Shown here: positions 39,084 to 48,267 of the stretch, piece after piece
Layout of the letters: each line of letters opens with the position of its first letter
Position numbering within the stretch: position 1 is the stretch's first letter
Source: Micromonospora yangpuensis
GTDB lineage: Bacteria > Actinomycetota > Actinomycetes > Mycobacteriales > Micromonosporaceae
Reading direction: 5' to 3'
Assembly (NCBI RefSeq): GCF_900091615.1
Contig: NZ_FMIA01000002.1
Coordinates: forward strand, 1,736,001-1,800,000
Length of the DNA stretch: 64,000 nt
Notes under the pieces: model-generated
What the model saw: only the letters and a program-made list of their open reading frames with translations
What the model was told of the DNA's origin: nothing
Databases searched by the model: none
Position numbers and translations under genes: made by a program

Positions 39084-40108
39084 GGCACTCCGGGGGTACG
39101 CGGCGGAGCGGTGCTGCCGCGCGGGGTGAGCCGGGCCGTCTCGTCCTGCACCCCGGTGCCGGGCCGCCCGGCGATGACGGCGAGCAACTGCCGGGCCGCG
39201 TACGCGCCGAGGGCGGGGATGTCCCGGCCGAGGGCGGTCAACGGCGGATGCACCAACTTGCACAGCGGGGAGTCGTCCCAGGCCACGATGGACACGTCGG
39301 CGGGGACCGCTAGCCCCATCTCCTGGGCCACCGACAGCCCGGCGATCGCCATCACGTCGTTGTCGTAGATCACCGCCGTCGGCCGGGTGGCCGAGCTGAG
39401 CAGCCGTCGGGTGGCCCGCGCCCCCTCCTCGCCTGTGTAGTCCGACGAGACCGTCGCCGCGTCGGTCAACCCGAGTCGCCGGCACACCTGCTCGAAGGCC
39501 TCGGTCCGGGTCCGGGTGTGCAGCAGTGACGGCAGTCCGCCGACCCGGGCGATCCGCCGGTGTCCGAGCGCGACCAGGTACTCGACCGTCTCCACCAGGG
39601 CCGCCGCGTCGTCGGACCAGACGTGCGCCAACCCGCCGGTGTACCCAGGCCCGCCGATCACCACCGCCGGCAGCTGCAACTTCCTCAGGGCGGGCACCCG
39701 GCGGTCGTCGGTGCGCAGGTCGCAGACGAGCACCCCGTCCACCCGGCGTTCGGCCCACCACCGCCGGTACACCGCGATCTCCGCGTCCGGGTCGGCCACC
39801 ACCTGCAGGGTCAGCGCGTACGACCGGGCGGAGAGTTCAGCCTCCACGCCACTGATCAGCTCCATGAAGAACGGCTCGATGCCCAGCGTCCGCGCCGGCC
39901 GGCACAGCGCCATCCCGACCGCCTCGGCGGTGGCGCCGGAGAGCGCCCGGGCGGCGCTGCTGGGGCTGAACCCGATCTCCGTGGCGATGGCCAGGATGCG
40001 TTGCCGGGTGGCCTCGGAGACACCGGGCTGGCCGTTGAGGGCGTACGAGACCGCACCCTTGGACACCCCGGCACGCCGGGCGACGTCGGCGATGGTCGGC
40101 CGCTTCAC
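39080..40108 (-). CDS. LacI-family transcriptional regulator
   Basis: 342-residue repressor. HTH: PTIADVARRAGVSKGAVSYALNG at residues 4-26, followed by the hinge-helix SSAARALSG. The C-terminal sugar-binding domain is periplasmic-binding-like (VVIGGPGYTGG...TRTRTEAFEQVCRRLGL, AVIYDNDVMAIAGLSVAQEMG). GTG start at 40108. Divergent from the ABC importer operon and with matching operator-like palindromes at both ends of the gene, it probably represses the operon until manno-oligosaccharide binds. Confidence 0.92.
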   Translation of the reverse strand: MKRPTIADVARRAGVSKGAVSYALNGQPGVSEATRQRILAIATEIGFSPSSAARALSGATAEAVGMALCRPARTLGIEPFFMELISGVEAELSARSYALTLQVVADPDAEIAVYRRWWAERRVDGVLVCDLRTDDRRVPALRKLQLPAVVIGGPGYTGGLAHVWSDDAAALVETVEYLVALGHRRIARVGGLPSLLHTRTRTEAFEQVCRRLGLTDAATVSSDYTGEEGARATRRLLSSATRPTAVIYDNDVMAIAGLSVAQEMGLAVPADVSIVAWDDSPLCKLVHPPLTALGRDIPALGAYAARQLLAVIAGRPGTGVQDETARLTPRGSTAPPRTPGVP

Positions 40109-40356
40109 CGGCGGGTCCCTTCCCTCGGCCCCCCGTGGGGCTCCTCGATGCGCGCCGTCGGGCGGCGGACCTCCACGCTACCGCGCCCGCCGGTCGGCAT
40201 GATCCACCAACCCGGACCCGCCAACGTGCCCGGCGAGACGGCGTTCCATCGACCGTTGACACTCCCGGGGGTGGCCCGTACGGTGGCTTCACTTATCCGG
40301 TTCAGTCGACGTCTCTCGATGCGGGAGGCGTCCTCACGAGCGCGCGGAGGAACCCG
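40109..40356 (+). promoter_or_regulatory. Divergent promoter region of lacI and the sugar operon
   Basis: 248 bases with no gene. The only clear element is the palindrome-like CTTATCCGGTTCAG at 40292-40305. GGAGG at 40346-40350 is the ribosome site of the binding-protein gene. Confidence 0.5.
40292..40305. promoter_or_regulatory. LacI-type operator-like site upstream of the sugar operon
   Basis: CTTATCCGGTTCAG, 52 bases before the binding-protein ATG, differs by one base from CTTAACCGGTTCAG at 39070. Likely operator for the neighbouring LacI-family protein. Confidence 0.6.
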
Positions 40357-41637
40357 ATGACACCGTCCTGGACTCGATGGGCCCGCGCGGTCGCGGTCGG
40401 CGCGATCAGCCTGACCATGGTCGCCGCGTGCAGCGGCAGCAGCACCACCGGCGGCTCCGGTGCCGGCGACAAGGTCACCCTGCGGATCAACTTCTGGGGC
40501 GACTTCGGCCTGGACCAGCTCAAGACGAAGTACGAGGCCGCCAACACCAACGTCCGCATCGTGCTCAACTCCGGCGAGTACAACGCCCAGCACGAGGACC
40601 TGCAGAAGAAGCTGGTCGCCGGCTCGGGCGCGCCCGACATCGCGGCGATCGACGAGGGCTTCATGGTCCAGTTCCGCAGCCAGGCCGACCAGTTCGTCAA
40701 CCTGCTGGACAAGGGCGCCGCCTCGTACGAGAGCAAGTATCTGCCCTGGAAGTGGAAGCAGTCGCTGTCGGCCGACGGCAAGACCCAGATCGCGCTCGGC
40801 ACCGACGTCGGCGGCCTGGCCATGTGTTACCGCTCCGACCTGTTCGCCGCGGCCGGACTGCCCACCGAGCGGGACCAGGTCTCCGCCCTCTGGCCCACCT
40901 GGGACCGGTTCATCGAGGTCGGCCGGGACTACACCGCCAGGAGCGGCAAGAAGTTCATCGACTCCGGGACGAACCTGTTCAACCCGATCCTCGGTCAGCA
41001 GCCGGTCGGCTTCTACGACGAGCAGGACCAGCTCCGGATGGAGGGCGGACCCAAGGTCGCCTTCGACTACACGATGCGGGCCCAGCAGGCGGGAATCTCG
41101 GCCAACCTGACCAGCTTCCAGACCGACTGGAACCGGGGCTTCACCACCGGCGCCTTCGCCGTACTGGCCTGCCCGGCCTGGATGCTCGGGCACATCAAGG
41201 AGACCGCGCCGACCACCGACGGCAAGTGGGACATCGCGGCGGTGCCCGGCGGAGGCGGCAACTGGGGCGGCTCCTTCCTGACCATCCCCAAGCAGAGCAA
41301 GAACCCCGACGAGGCGTACCGGCTGCTGGAGTGGCTGGTCCAGCCGGAGCAGCAGATCGAGATCTTCAAGCAGGTAGGCAACCTGCCCTCCCAGCCGGGC
41401 CTCTACACCGACCCGGCGATCACCGAGTTCACCAACCCGTTCTTCGGTGGCGCTCCGGTGGGGCAGATCTTCCCGAAGATGGCGCAGGGCCTCACCCCGC
41501 AGTACCTGGGACGGCGCAACGGCCCCACCCGGGTCGCGGTGGAGCAGGTGATCGGGCGGGTGCAGAACAACAGCCTCAAGGCCGACGCCGCCTGGGCCGA
41601 GGCGGTCAAGGCAGCCGAGAAGGCCGCCACCTCCTGA
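40357..41637 (+). CDS. Sugar ABC transporter substrate-binding lipoprotein
   Basis: 426-residue lipoprotein: signal peptide with lipobox LTMVAAC (Cys about 25), then a class-I solute-binding fold (VTLRINFWGDFGLDQLKTKYEAANTNVRIVL; DIAAIDEG; PWKWKQSLSADGKTQIALGTDVGGLAMCYRSDLF; FLTIPKQSKNPDEAYRLLEWLV). It is the carbohydrate family 1 (CUT1) type. ATG preceded by GGAGG 6 bases upstream. Its stop overlaps the first permease start. Given the beta-mannosidase at the end of the operon, the likely ligand is manno- or gluco-mannan oligosaccharide. Confidence 0.92.
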   Translation: MTPSWTRWARAVAVGAISLTMVAACSGSSTTGGSGAGDKVTLRINFWGDFGLDQLKTKYEAANTNVRIVLNSGEYNAQHEDLQKKLVAGSGAPDIAAIDEGFMVQFRSQADQFVNLLDKGAASYESKYLPWKWKQSLSADGKTQIALGTDVGGLAMCYRSDLFAAAGLPTERDQVSALWPTWDRFIEVGRDYTARSGKKFIDSGTNLFNPILGQQPVGFYDEQDQLRMEGGPKVAFDYTMRAQQAGISANLTSFQTDWNRGFTTGAFAVLACPAWMLGHIKETAPTTDGKWDIAAVPGGGGNWGGSFLTIPKQSKNPDEAYRLLEWLVQPEQQIEIFKQVGNLPSQPGLYTDPAITEFTNPFFGGAPVGQIFPKMAQGLTPQYLGRRNGPTRVAVEQVIGRVQNNSLKADAAWAEAVKAAEKAATS

Positions 41638-42566
41638 TGAGCTGGCGCGACCGGCTGTACCGTCTCGACACGCGGTACACGCCGTACCTGCTGATCGCTC
41701 CGTTCTTCGTACTCTTCCTGGTCTTCGGGCTCTTTCCGTTGCTCTACAACGGGGTGGTGTCGCTGCGCCACTACCGGCTCGACGACCCCGACCGCACCGG
41801 GTGGGCCGGCCTGGAGAACTTCACCCGGCTCGCCTCCGACGGGGACTTTTGGAACGCGCTCTACAACACCATGGGCATCTTCCTGCTCTCGACGGTGCCG
41901 CAGCTGCTGCTGGCGCTGGTCGTGGCCGCGCTGCTGAACCGGAAACTGCGCGCCCGTACCTGGTGGCGGGTCGGCTTCCTGGTGCCGTACGTGACCCCGA
42001 TCGTCGCCTCCACCCTGGTCTTCGGGGTCTTCTTCTCCCGCGACTACGGCCTGGCCAACTGGGCGTTGCAGGCGCTCGGCCTCGGCGACCCGGCCGCCCC
42101 GATCGACTGGCGGGCCAGCAAGCCGGCCGCCTGGACGGCCATCGCCACCATGGTCAACTGGAAGTGGATCGGCTACAACGCGCTGCTCTACCTGGCCGCC
42201 ATGCAGTCCATCCCGCGCGACGTCTACGAGGCCTCCGCGTTGGACGGGGCCGGGGTCTGGCGGCAGCTCTGGCGGATCACCGTGCCGATGATCCAGCCGG
42301 TGGTGATCTTCACCGTGGTGCTCTCCACCATCGGCGGGTTCCAGCTCTTCACCGAGCCGATGCTCTTCGAGCTGAACTCCCAGCAGGCCACCGGCGGCGC
42401 GAACGGCGAGTGGCAGACCATCGCCCAACTCATCTACCGGGTCGGTTGGAAGGACCTCAACCTCGGCTACGCGGCGGCGATGTCCTGGGCGTTGTTCCTG
42501 ATCATCCTGGTCGTGGCCGGCGTCAACTCCTGGCTGACCAACCGACTCTCCGGAGGCCGACAGTGA
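41637..42566 (+). CDS. Sugar ABC transporter permease 1 (CUT1 type)
   Basis: 309-residue membrane protein with six helices (YLLIAPFFVLFLVFGLFPLL near the start) and the EAA loop YEASALDGAGVWRQLWRITVP that docks the ATPase. ATG at 41637 overlaps the binding-protein stop by one base (TGATG). Partner of the second permease 4-base-overlapped downstream. Confidence 0.93.
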   Translation: MSWRDRLYRLDTRYTPYLLIAPFFVLFLVFGLFPLLYNGVVSLRHYRLDDPDRTGWAGLENFTRLASDGDFWNALYNTMGIFLLSTVPQLLLALVVAALLNRKLRARTWWRVGFLVPYVTPIVASTLVFGVFFSRDYGLANWALQALGLGDPAAPIDWRASKPAAWTAIATMVNWKWIGYNALLYLAAMQSIPRDVYEASALDGAGVWRQLWRITVPMIQPVVIFTVVLSTIGGFQLFTEPMLFELNSQQATGGANGEWQTIAQLIYRVGWKDLNLGYAAAMSWALFLIILVVAGVNSWLTNRLSGGRQ

Positions 42567-42674
42567 GCGGTGACGGCCCGGCTCCGCGCGGGCCGGCAGT
42601 GAGCGGTGACGGCCCGGCTCCGCGCGGGCCGGCAGTGAGCGGTGACGGCCCGGCTCCGCGCGGGCCGGCAGTGA
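42563..42674 (+). repeat. 36-bp in-frame tandem repeat at permease start
   Basis: Three full copies and one partial copy of a 36-base unit (GTGAGCGGTGACGGCCCGGC and 16 more bases), each opening with GTG. Copies 1-3 are identical. Confidence 0.9.
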
Positions 42675-43609
42675 GCGGCGACCGATCGACAGCACGCCGA
42701 CCGGTGGCGGGCGCGCCGCCGCCCGTCGCGGCCACCGGCCGGACCCGCCGGGCCAGGGCGGCGGCGGTCGGCCGGGCGCCACAGGACACCCCGGCCGGCC
42801 TCGGCACGTACCTGTTGCTGGCCACCTCGATGCTCTTCGCCGCGTTCCCGCTGTACTGGATGTTCGTCATCGCCACCAGCACCGACGAGGCGTTGGCGCA
42901 GATCCCGCCGACCGTGGTGCCGGGCAGTCAGTTCGTCACCAACATCCGGGAGGTCTTCGCCAACCAGGACGTGTTCTTCCTCGCCGGCCTCATCAACAGC
43001 GTGATCGTCTCGACAGTGGTGACCGCCTCGGTGCTCTTCTTCTGCTCGCTGGCCGGGTTCGCCTTCGCCAAACTGCGGTTCCGGGGCAGCCGGGTGCTGC
43101 TGCTCTTCGTGATCGTCACGCTTACCGTGCCGAACCAGCTAGGCGTGGTCGCCCTCTACATCGTGATGGGCCGGCTGGGCTGGAACGGCACCCTGCTCGC
43201 GGTGATCGTGCCCGGCCTGGTCACCGCCTTCGGGGTCTTCTACATGCGGCAGTTCATCGTCAACACCGTCCCCGACGAGCTGATCGAGTCCGCCCGGGTG
43301 GACGGGGCCAGCACCATCCGCCTGTACTGGAACATCGCCCTGCCGGCGCTGCGCCCGGCCCTGGCGGTGCTCGGCCTGCTCACCTTCGTGGCAACCTGGA
43401 ACGACTACCAGTGGCCACTGATCACGTTGAGCGGCACCGACTTCCCGACCTCCATGGTGGCCGTCTCCGACCTGGCCGCCGGCAACTACGTCGTGTACCG
43501 CCGGGTACTCGCCGGTGCGTTCGTGGCGACCGTGCCGCTGTTGGTCATGCTGGTCATCGGCGGGCGGCAGATCGTCCGAGGAATCATGGAAGGCGCGGTG
43601 AAGTCGTGA
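42563..43609 (+). CDS. Sugar ABC transporter permease 2 (CUT1 type)
   Basis: 348-residue protein with six helices and the EAA loop IESARVDGASTIRLYWNIALPALRP. The first ~37 residues are three and a third copies of VSGDGPAPRGPA (36-bp repeat), each starting with an in-frame GTG; an Ala/Arg/Pro-rich stretch then leads to the first helix near residue 80, so the cytoplasmic N-tail is longer than usual. GGAGG 8 bases upstream of 42563 supports this start, which overlaps the previous stop (GTGA). The protein ends by overlapping the mannosidase start. There is no ATPase gene in the operon. Confidence 0.9.
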   Translation: MSGDGPAPRGPAVSGDGPAPRGPAVSGDGPAPRGPAVSGDRSTARRPVAGAPPPVAATGRTRRARAAAVGRAPQDTPAGLGTYLLLATSMLFAAFPLYWMFVIATSTDEALAQIPPTVVPGSQFVTNIREVFANQDVFFLAGLINSVIVSTVVTASVLFFCSLAGFAFAKLRFRGSRVLLLFVIVTLTVPNQLGVVALYIVMGRLGWNGTLLAVIVPGLVTAFGVFYMRQFIVNTVPDELIESARVDGASTIRLYWNIALPALRPALAVLGLLTFVATWNDYQWPLITLSGTDFPTSMVAVSDLAAGNYVVYRRVLAGAFVATVPLLVMLVIGGRQIVRGIMEGAVKS

Positions 43610-46098
43610 CCCAGCGAACCCTGCACGACGGCTGGACCCTGCACGCCGTGCCCGACACCGGCCCGGTCCCGCCGGAGAACACCGGACGGAAGATCCCGCC
43701 GGAGAACACCGAACGGAAGATCCCGACTGAGCTGCTGGGCCGGGACATCCCGGCGAGTGTCCCCGGTTGCGTGCACACCGATCTGCTCGCCGCCGGGCTG
43801 ATCGACGACCCGTACCTCGACGACAACGAACTGCGGCTGGCCTGGATCGGGCGCACCGACTGGACGTACCGGACGGTCTTCGACTGGCAGCCCGGCGACG
43901 ACGAGCGGGTCGACCTGGTCTGCGCCGGGCTGGACACCGTCGCCACCCTCACCCTCAACGGCACCGAGGTCGGCCGGACCGAGAACATGCACCGCGGCCA
44001 CCGGTTCGCCGTCCGGTCACTGCTGCGACCGGGCCGCAACACCCTGGAGGTACGCCTCGACTCCGCCTACCGGTACGCCGAGGCGCACCGCGACCGCCTC
44101 GGCGACCGGCCGAACGCGTACCCGGAGCCGTTCAACTTCATCCGGAAGACGGCCTGCAACTTCGGCTGGGACTGGGGGCCGAACGTGGTCACCGCCGGCA
44201 TCTGGCAGCCGATCGGCCTGCACGGCTGGTCGGTCGCCCGGCTGGCCACCGTCCGCCCGGTGGTGACGGTGACCGGCGACGCCGGCGGCGGTGCGGTGGG
44301 ACGGGTGGAGGTGCACGCCGCCATCGAGCGGACCGCCGGGGTGCCGCTCACCGTCCGGGCCACCGTCGCCGGGGTCACCGCCGAGGTCACCGTCGCCGCC
44401 GGGCAGGACAGCGCCGTCGTGGCGCTCACCGTCACCGACGTCCGGCGCTGGTGGCCCCGGGGGTACGGCGACGCACACCGGTACCCGCTGACCGTGACCC
44501 TGCACGACGCGGCCGGCGCGGTCCTGGACGACTGGTCCCGGCGGATCGGCTTCCGCAGCGTCGCGCTGGACACCACGCCCGACGCGCACGGCACCCCGTT
44601 CACCCTGGTCGTCAACGACCAGCCGATCTTCGTCCGGGGAGTCAACTGGATCCCCGACGACGCCTTCGCCGACCGGGTCACCCGCGAGCGGCTGGCCCAC
44701 CGCTTCGACCAGGCGATCGGGGCGAACGTCAACCTGCTGCGGGTCTGGGGCGGCGGCCGGTACGAGTCCGACGACTTCTACGACCTGGCCGACTCCCTCG
44801 GGCTGCTGGTGCAGCAGGACTTCCTCTTCGCCTGCGCGGCGTACCCGGAGGAGGAGCCGTTCCGTTCCGAGATCGCCGCCGAAGCCGCCGAGCAGGTGAC
44901 CCGGCTGGCGGTGCACCCGTCGCTGGTGCTCTGGACCGGCAACAACGAGAACATCTGGGGCTGGCACGACTGGGGCTGGCAGGAGAAGTTGGGCGAGGCC
45001 ACCTGGGGGCGCGGCTACTACCTGGAGCTGCTGCCCCGGATCGTCGCCGAGCTGGACCCGACCCGCCCGTACTGGCCGGGCAGCCCCTGGTCGGGGCGCG
45101 AGGACGTGCACCCCAACGATCCGGCGCACGGCACCACGCACATCTGGGACGTCTGGAACACCCACGACTACACCAGGTACCGCGAGTACGTTCCCCGGTT
45201 CCTGGCCGAGTTCGGCTACCAGGCACCCCCGGCGTACGCCACCCTGCGTCGGGCGATCTCCGACGACCCGCTCGCCCCGGACTCACCAGGCATGGCCCAC
45301 CACCAGAAGGCGGCCGACGGTGACCGCAAACTCCAACGGGGCCTCGACGCGCACCTGCCCCCGGCCACCGACTTCGACCGGTGGCACTACCTGACCCAGC
45401 TCAACCAGGCCCGCGCGATCCAGCTCGGGGTGGAACACTTCCGCTCCCACCGGGGCATCTGCATGGGCACCATCGTCTGGCAGCTCAACGACTGCTGGCC
45501 GGTCACCTCCTGGTCGGCCGTCGACGGCGACGGCCGCCGCAAACCCCTCTGGTACGCGCTGCGCCGCGCCTACGCCGACCGGCTGCTCACCGTCCAGCCC
45601 CGCGACGGCGGACTGGCCCTGGTCGCGGTCAACGACACCGGGCAACCCTGGTCGGCCCAGGTGACGGTCACCCGCCTCACCCTGGCCGGCGAGCCCCGGG
45701 CGAAGACGACGGCGGAGGTGGCGGTGCCGGCGTACTCGGTGTCCACGGTGCCGCTGCCGGCGGAGCTGACCTCTCCGGACTCACCGCGCGCCGAGCTGCT
45801 GGTCGCCGAGGCGGGCGACACCGCCGACCGGGCCCTGTGGTTCTTCGCCGAGGACCGGGACATCAACTGGCCGACGGCGGAGTACGCCGCGACGGTCGAA
45901 CCGGTCGACGGTGGCGTCCTGGTCCGGATCACCGCGTGCAGCATCCTGCGGGACCTGACCCTGCAACCGGATCGCCTGCACCCGGACGCCACCGTCGACG
46001 ACGCCCTGCTCACCCTCCTGCCCGGCGAGACCGCCACCCTCACCGTCCACACCCCCGTCCCCCTGGACCCCATCCCCACCCTCCACACCATCAACTGA
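43606..46098 (+). CDS. Beta-mannosidase, glycoside hydrolase family 2
   Basis: 830-residue GH2 enzyme without a signal peptide, so intracellular. Sugar-binding domain first (PGCVHTDLLAAGLIDDPYLDDNE), Ig-like domain, then the TIM barrel with FVRGVNWIPDD, NLLRVWGGGRYESDDFYD, acid/base Glu448 in GNNEN, WDVWNTHDYTRY and nucleophile Glu535 in EFGYQ, followed by IVWQLNDCWPV. It removes terminal beta-D-mannose from imported oligosaccharides. Residues 23-44 contain a short repeat (PPENTGRKI / PPENTERKI) not found in typical members. GTG at 43606 overlaps the permease stop. The gene ends 3 bases before a palindromic repeat. Confidence 0.94.
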   Translation: MTQRTLHDGWTLHAVPDTGPVPPENTGRKIPPENTERKIPTELLGRDIPASVPGCVHTDLLAAGLIDDPYLDDNELRLAWIGRTDWTYRTVFDWQPGDDERVDLVCAGLDTVATLTLNGTEVGRTENMHRGHRFAVRSLLRPGRNTLEVRLDSAYRYAEAHRDRLGDRPNAYPEPFNFIRKTACNFGWDWGPNVVTAGIWQPIGLHGWSVARLATVRPVVTVTGDAGGGAVGRVEVHAAIERTAGVPLTVRATVAGVTAEVTVAAGQDSAVVALTVTDVRRWWPRGYGDAHRYPLTVTLHDAAGAVLDDWSRRIGFRSVALDTTPDAHGTPFTLVVNDQPIFVRGVNWIPDDAFADRVTRERLAHRFDQAIGANVNLLRVWGGGRYESDDFYDLADSLGLLVQQDFLFACAAYPEEEPFRSEIAAEAAEQVTRLAVHPSLVLWTGNNENIWGWHDWGWQEKLGEATWGRGYYLELLPRIVAELDPTRPYWPGSPWSGREDVHPNDPAHGTTHIWDVWNTHDYTRYREYVPRFLAEFGYQAPPAYATLRRAISDDPLAPDSPGMAHHQKAADGDRKLQRGLDAHLPPATDFDRWHYLTQLNQARAIQLGVEHFRSHRGICMGTIVWQLNDCWPVTSWSAVDGDGRRKPLWYALRRAYADRLLTVQPRDGGLALVAVNDTGQPWSAQVTVTRLTLAGEPRAKTTAEVAVPAYSVSTVPLPAELTSPDSPRAELLVAEAGDTADRALWFFAEDRDINWPTAEYAATVEPVDGGVLVRITACSILRDLTLQPDRLHPDATVDDALLTLLPGETATLTVHTPVPLDPIPTLHTIN

Positions 46099-46101
46099 GG
46101 T

Positions 46102-46185
46102 GTAAGGAAGGGCCCCCTATTAACGGATTTGGTAGAGAAGGGTTCCCCGCTCACCAACGGCTGTTAATAAGGGGCCCTTCCTTAC
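46102..46185. repeat. Dispersed 3'-end palindrome (GGTGTAAGGAAGGGCCCC family), copy B
   Basis: Left arm 46102-46124 pairs with right arm 46163-46185 over 22 of 23 bases (arms start GTAAGGAAGGGCCCC and end GGGGCCCTTCCTTAC), enclosing a 38-base loop. It sits 3 bases after the mannosidase stop codon, and might act as its terminator. Confidence 0.85.
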
Positions 46186-46212
46186 CTGCGGGTGGGGCGG
46201 GACAATCGATTG

Positions 46213-48258
46213 ATGTCCACTGTGTTCGGTCGTCGGCAGTTGTTGCGGCTCGGCGGGGCCACCCTGGTCATCGCCGGTACCGCCGGGTTCCACCAGCCGA
46301 CCCAGGCAAGCACCGGCCGGCCGGCCGGGTTGGCGGAGTTGGCCGCCGGCACCGTCACCGCCGACCTGGTCGTCTACGGGGCCACCTCGGCCGGCATCAT
46401 GGCCGCCGTGCAGATGCGCCGGATGGGGCGTACCGCGTTGATCGTCGATCCGGGCGGGCACGTCGGCGGGCTGACCACCGGCGGGCTCGGGTACACCGAC
46501 AGTGGGACCAGCGCCGCCATCGGCGGCCTCGCCGCCGAGTTCTACCGCCGGGTGCACGCCCACTACGCCGGCACCCCGGTCACCCCCACCGCACCGATGC
46601 GGCTGGTCTTCGAGCCGCACGTCGCCGCCGAGGTCTTCGCCGACCTGCTCACCGAGTACGCCGTGCCGGTCTACCTGAACGCCCGGCTGACCACGGTGCA
46701 GCGCACCGGTGACCGGATCACCGGGATCGTGACCGACAACGGGCAGCTCTTCACCGGGCCGATGTTCGTCGACGCCAGTTACGAGGGTGACCTGATGGCG
46801 GCGGCCGGCGTCACGTACACGGTCGGCCGGGAGGCCAACTCGGTGTACGGCGAGACCATCAACGGGGTGCAGCTGCGCACCGGGCACCAGTTCACCCTGC
46901 CGGTCGACCCGTACGTGGTGGCCGGCAGCCCGGCCAGCGGTCTGCTGCCCGGCATCTCCGTCGCCCCGGTCGCGCGCAACGGCAGCGGCGACGAGCTGAT
47001 CCAGGCGTACAACTTCCGGATGTGCCTGACCCGCTCGGCCGACCGGATCCCGTTCCCCCGACCGGACGGCTACGACCCGGCCGACTACGAGCTGCTGCTG
47101 CGCTACGTGCAGGCCGGCTACCCCGGGCCGTTCTACACCACGCACAGCGTCGGCGGCGGCAAGACCGACTCCAACAACAACGGGGCGTTCTCCACCGACT
47201 TCATCGGCGCCAACCACGCGTACCCCACCGCGACCTGGGCCCAGCGGGAGAGCATCGTCGCCGCGCACCGGACGTACCAGCAGGGTCTGATGTGGTTCCT
47301 GGCCAACGATCCCCGGCTGCCGACGACGGTCCGGAGCGCGACGGCCGCCTGGGGCCTGGCCGCCGACGAGTTCGGCGCCACCGGCGGTTGGCCACCCCAG
47401 CTGTACGTCCGCGAGGCCCGCCGGATGATCTCCGGGTACGTGTTGACCGAGCGCGACTGCCGGGGCTCCGGCCAGGTGACCGACTCGGTGGGGCTGGCCA
47501 GCTACACCATGGACTCGCACAACTGTCAGCGGGTCGTCGTCGACGGGCAGGTCCGCAACGAGGGTGACGTGCAGGTCGGGGTGCCCGGCCCGTACCCGAT
47601 CTCCTATCGCTCGATCGTGCCGACCGCCGGGCAGTGCGCCAACCTGCTGGTGCCGGTCTGCCTCTCGGCCAGCCACATCGCGTACGGCTCGATCCGGATG
47701 GAACCGGTCTTCATGATCCTCGGCCAGTCCGCCGCGACGGCCGCGTCCCTGGCCCTGGCCGCCGGTACGTCCGTGCAGCAGGTGGACGTGCCCGCCCTGC
47801 AGGCCCGGCTGCGCGCCGACGGACAGCTGCTGAGCTGGCCGCCCGGCGGTGAGGGCGCGATCGTCGTGGACAACGCCGCCCTCGGCGTCACCCGGGCCGG
47901 CACCTGGCTGGCCAGCTCGGCGATCGGCGGGTACCACGGCATCGACTACGAGCACGACGACAACACCGGCAAGGGCGTCAACCGGTTCCGCTTCACCCCG
48001 ACCCTGCCGACCGCCGGGGCCTGGACGGTCCAGCTGCGCTGGACGGCGAACGCCAACCGGGCCAGCAACGTCCCGGTCGACATCACGCACGACGGCGGTA
48101 CGACCACCACCGTCGTCGACCAGCGCGGCTCGGGTGGGCAGTGGGTGGCGCTGGGGACGTACGCCTTCCCGGCCGGCACCGCCGGCAGCGTTCTGATCCG
48201 CACCGACGCCACCGACGGGTACGTCGTCGCCGACGCGGCCCGTTTCGTCCCCGCCTGA
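46213..48258 (+). CDS. Exported FAD-dependent oxidoreductase with C-terminal beta-sandwich domain
   Basis: 681-residue protein with a Tat-like signal (GRRQLLRLGGATLVIAGTAG). The FAD-binding motif is VVYGATSAGIMAAVQ, followed by GGHVGGLTTGGLGYTD; FVDASYEGDLMAAAGVTYTVGREA, SVGGGKTDSNNNGAFSTDF and QLYVREARRMISGYVLTE are typical of the FAD-dependent oxidoreductase family (PF12831-type). The last ~140 residues (AIGGYHGIDYEHDDNTGKGVNRFRFTPTLPTAGAWTVQLRW) form a golvesin/xanthan-lyase-like carbohydrate-associated domain. Exported flavoenzyme probably acting on sugars or cell-wall material. ATG at 46213. The next gene to the right is a low-GC RHH gene. Confidence 0.85.
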   Translation: MSTVFGRRQLLRLGGATLVIAGTAGFHQPTQASTGRPAGLAELAAGTVTADLVVYGATSAGIMAAVQMRRMGRTALIVDPGGHVGGLTTGGLGYTDSGTSAAIGGLAAEFYRRVHAHYAGTPVTPTAPMRLVFEPHVAAEVFADLLTEYAVPVYLNARLTTVQRTGDRITGIVTDNGQLFTGPMFVDASYEGDLMAAAGVTYTVGREANSVYGETINGVQLRTGHQFTLPVDPYVVAGSPASGLLPGISVAPVARNGSGDELIQAYNFRMCLTRSADRIPFPRPDGYDPADYELLLRYVQAGYPGPFYTTHSVGGGKTDSNNNGAFSTDFIGANHAYPTATWAQRESIVAAHRTYQQGLMWFLANDPRLPTTVRSATAAWGLAADEFGATGGWPPQLYVREARRMISGYVLTERDCRGSGQVTDSVGLASYTMDSHNCQRVVVDGQVRNEGDVQVGVPGPYPISYRSIVPTAGQCANLLVPVCLSASHIAYGSIRMEPVFMILGQSAATAASLALAAGTSVQQVDVPALQARLRADGQLLSWPPGGEGAIVVDNAALGVTRAGTWLASSAIGGYHGIDYEHDDNTGKGVNRFRFTPTLPTAGAWTVQLRWTANANRASNVPVDITHDGGTTTTVVDQRGSGGQWVALGTYAFPAGTAGSVLIRTDATDGYVVADAARFVPA

Positions 48259-48267
48259 CCGGCGCTG

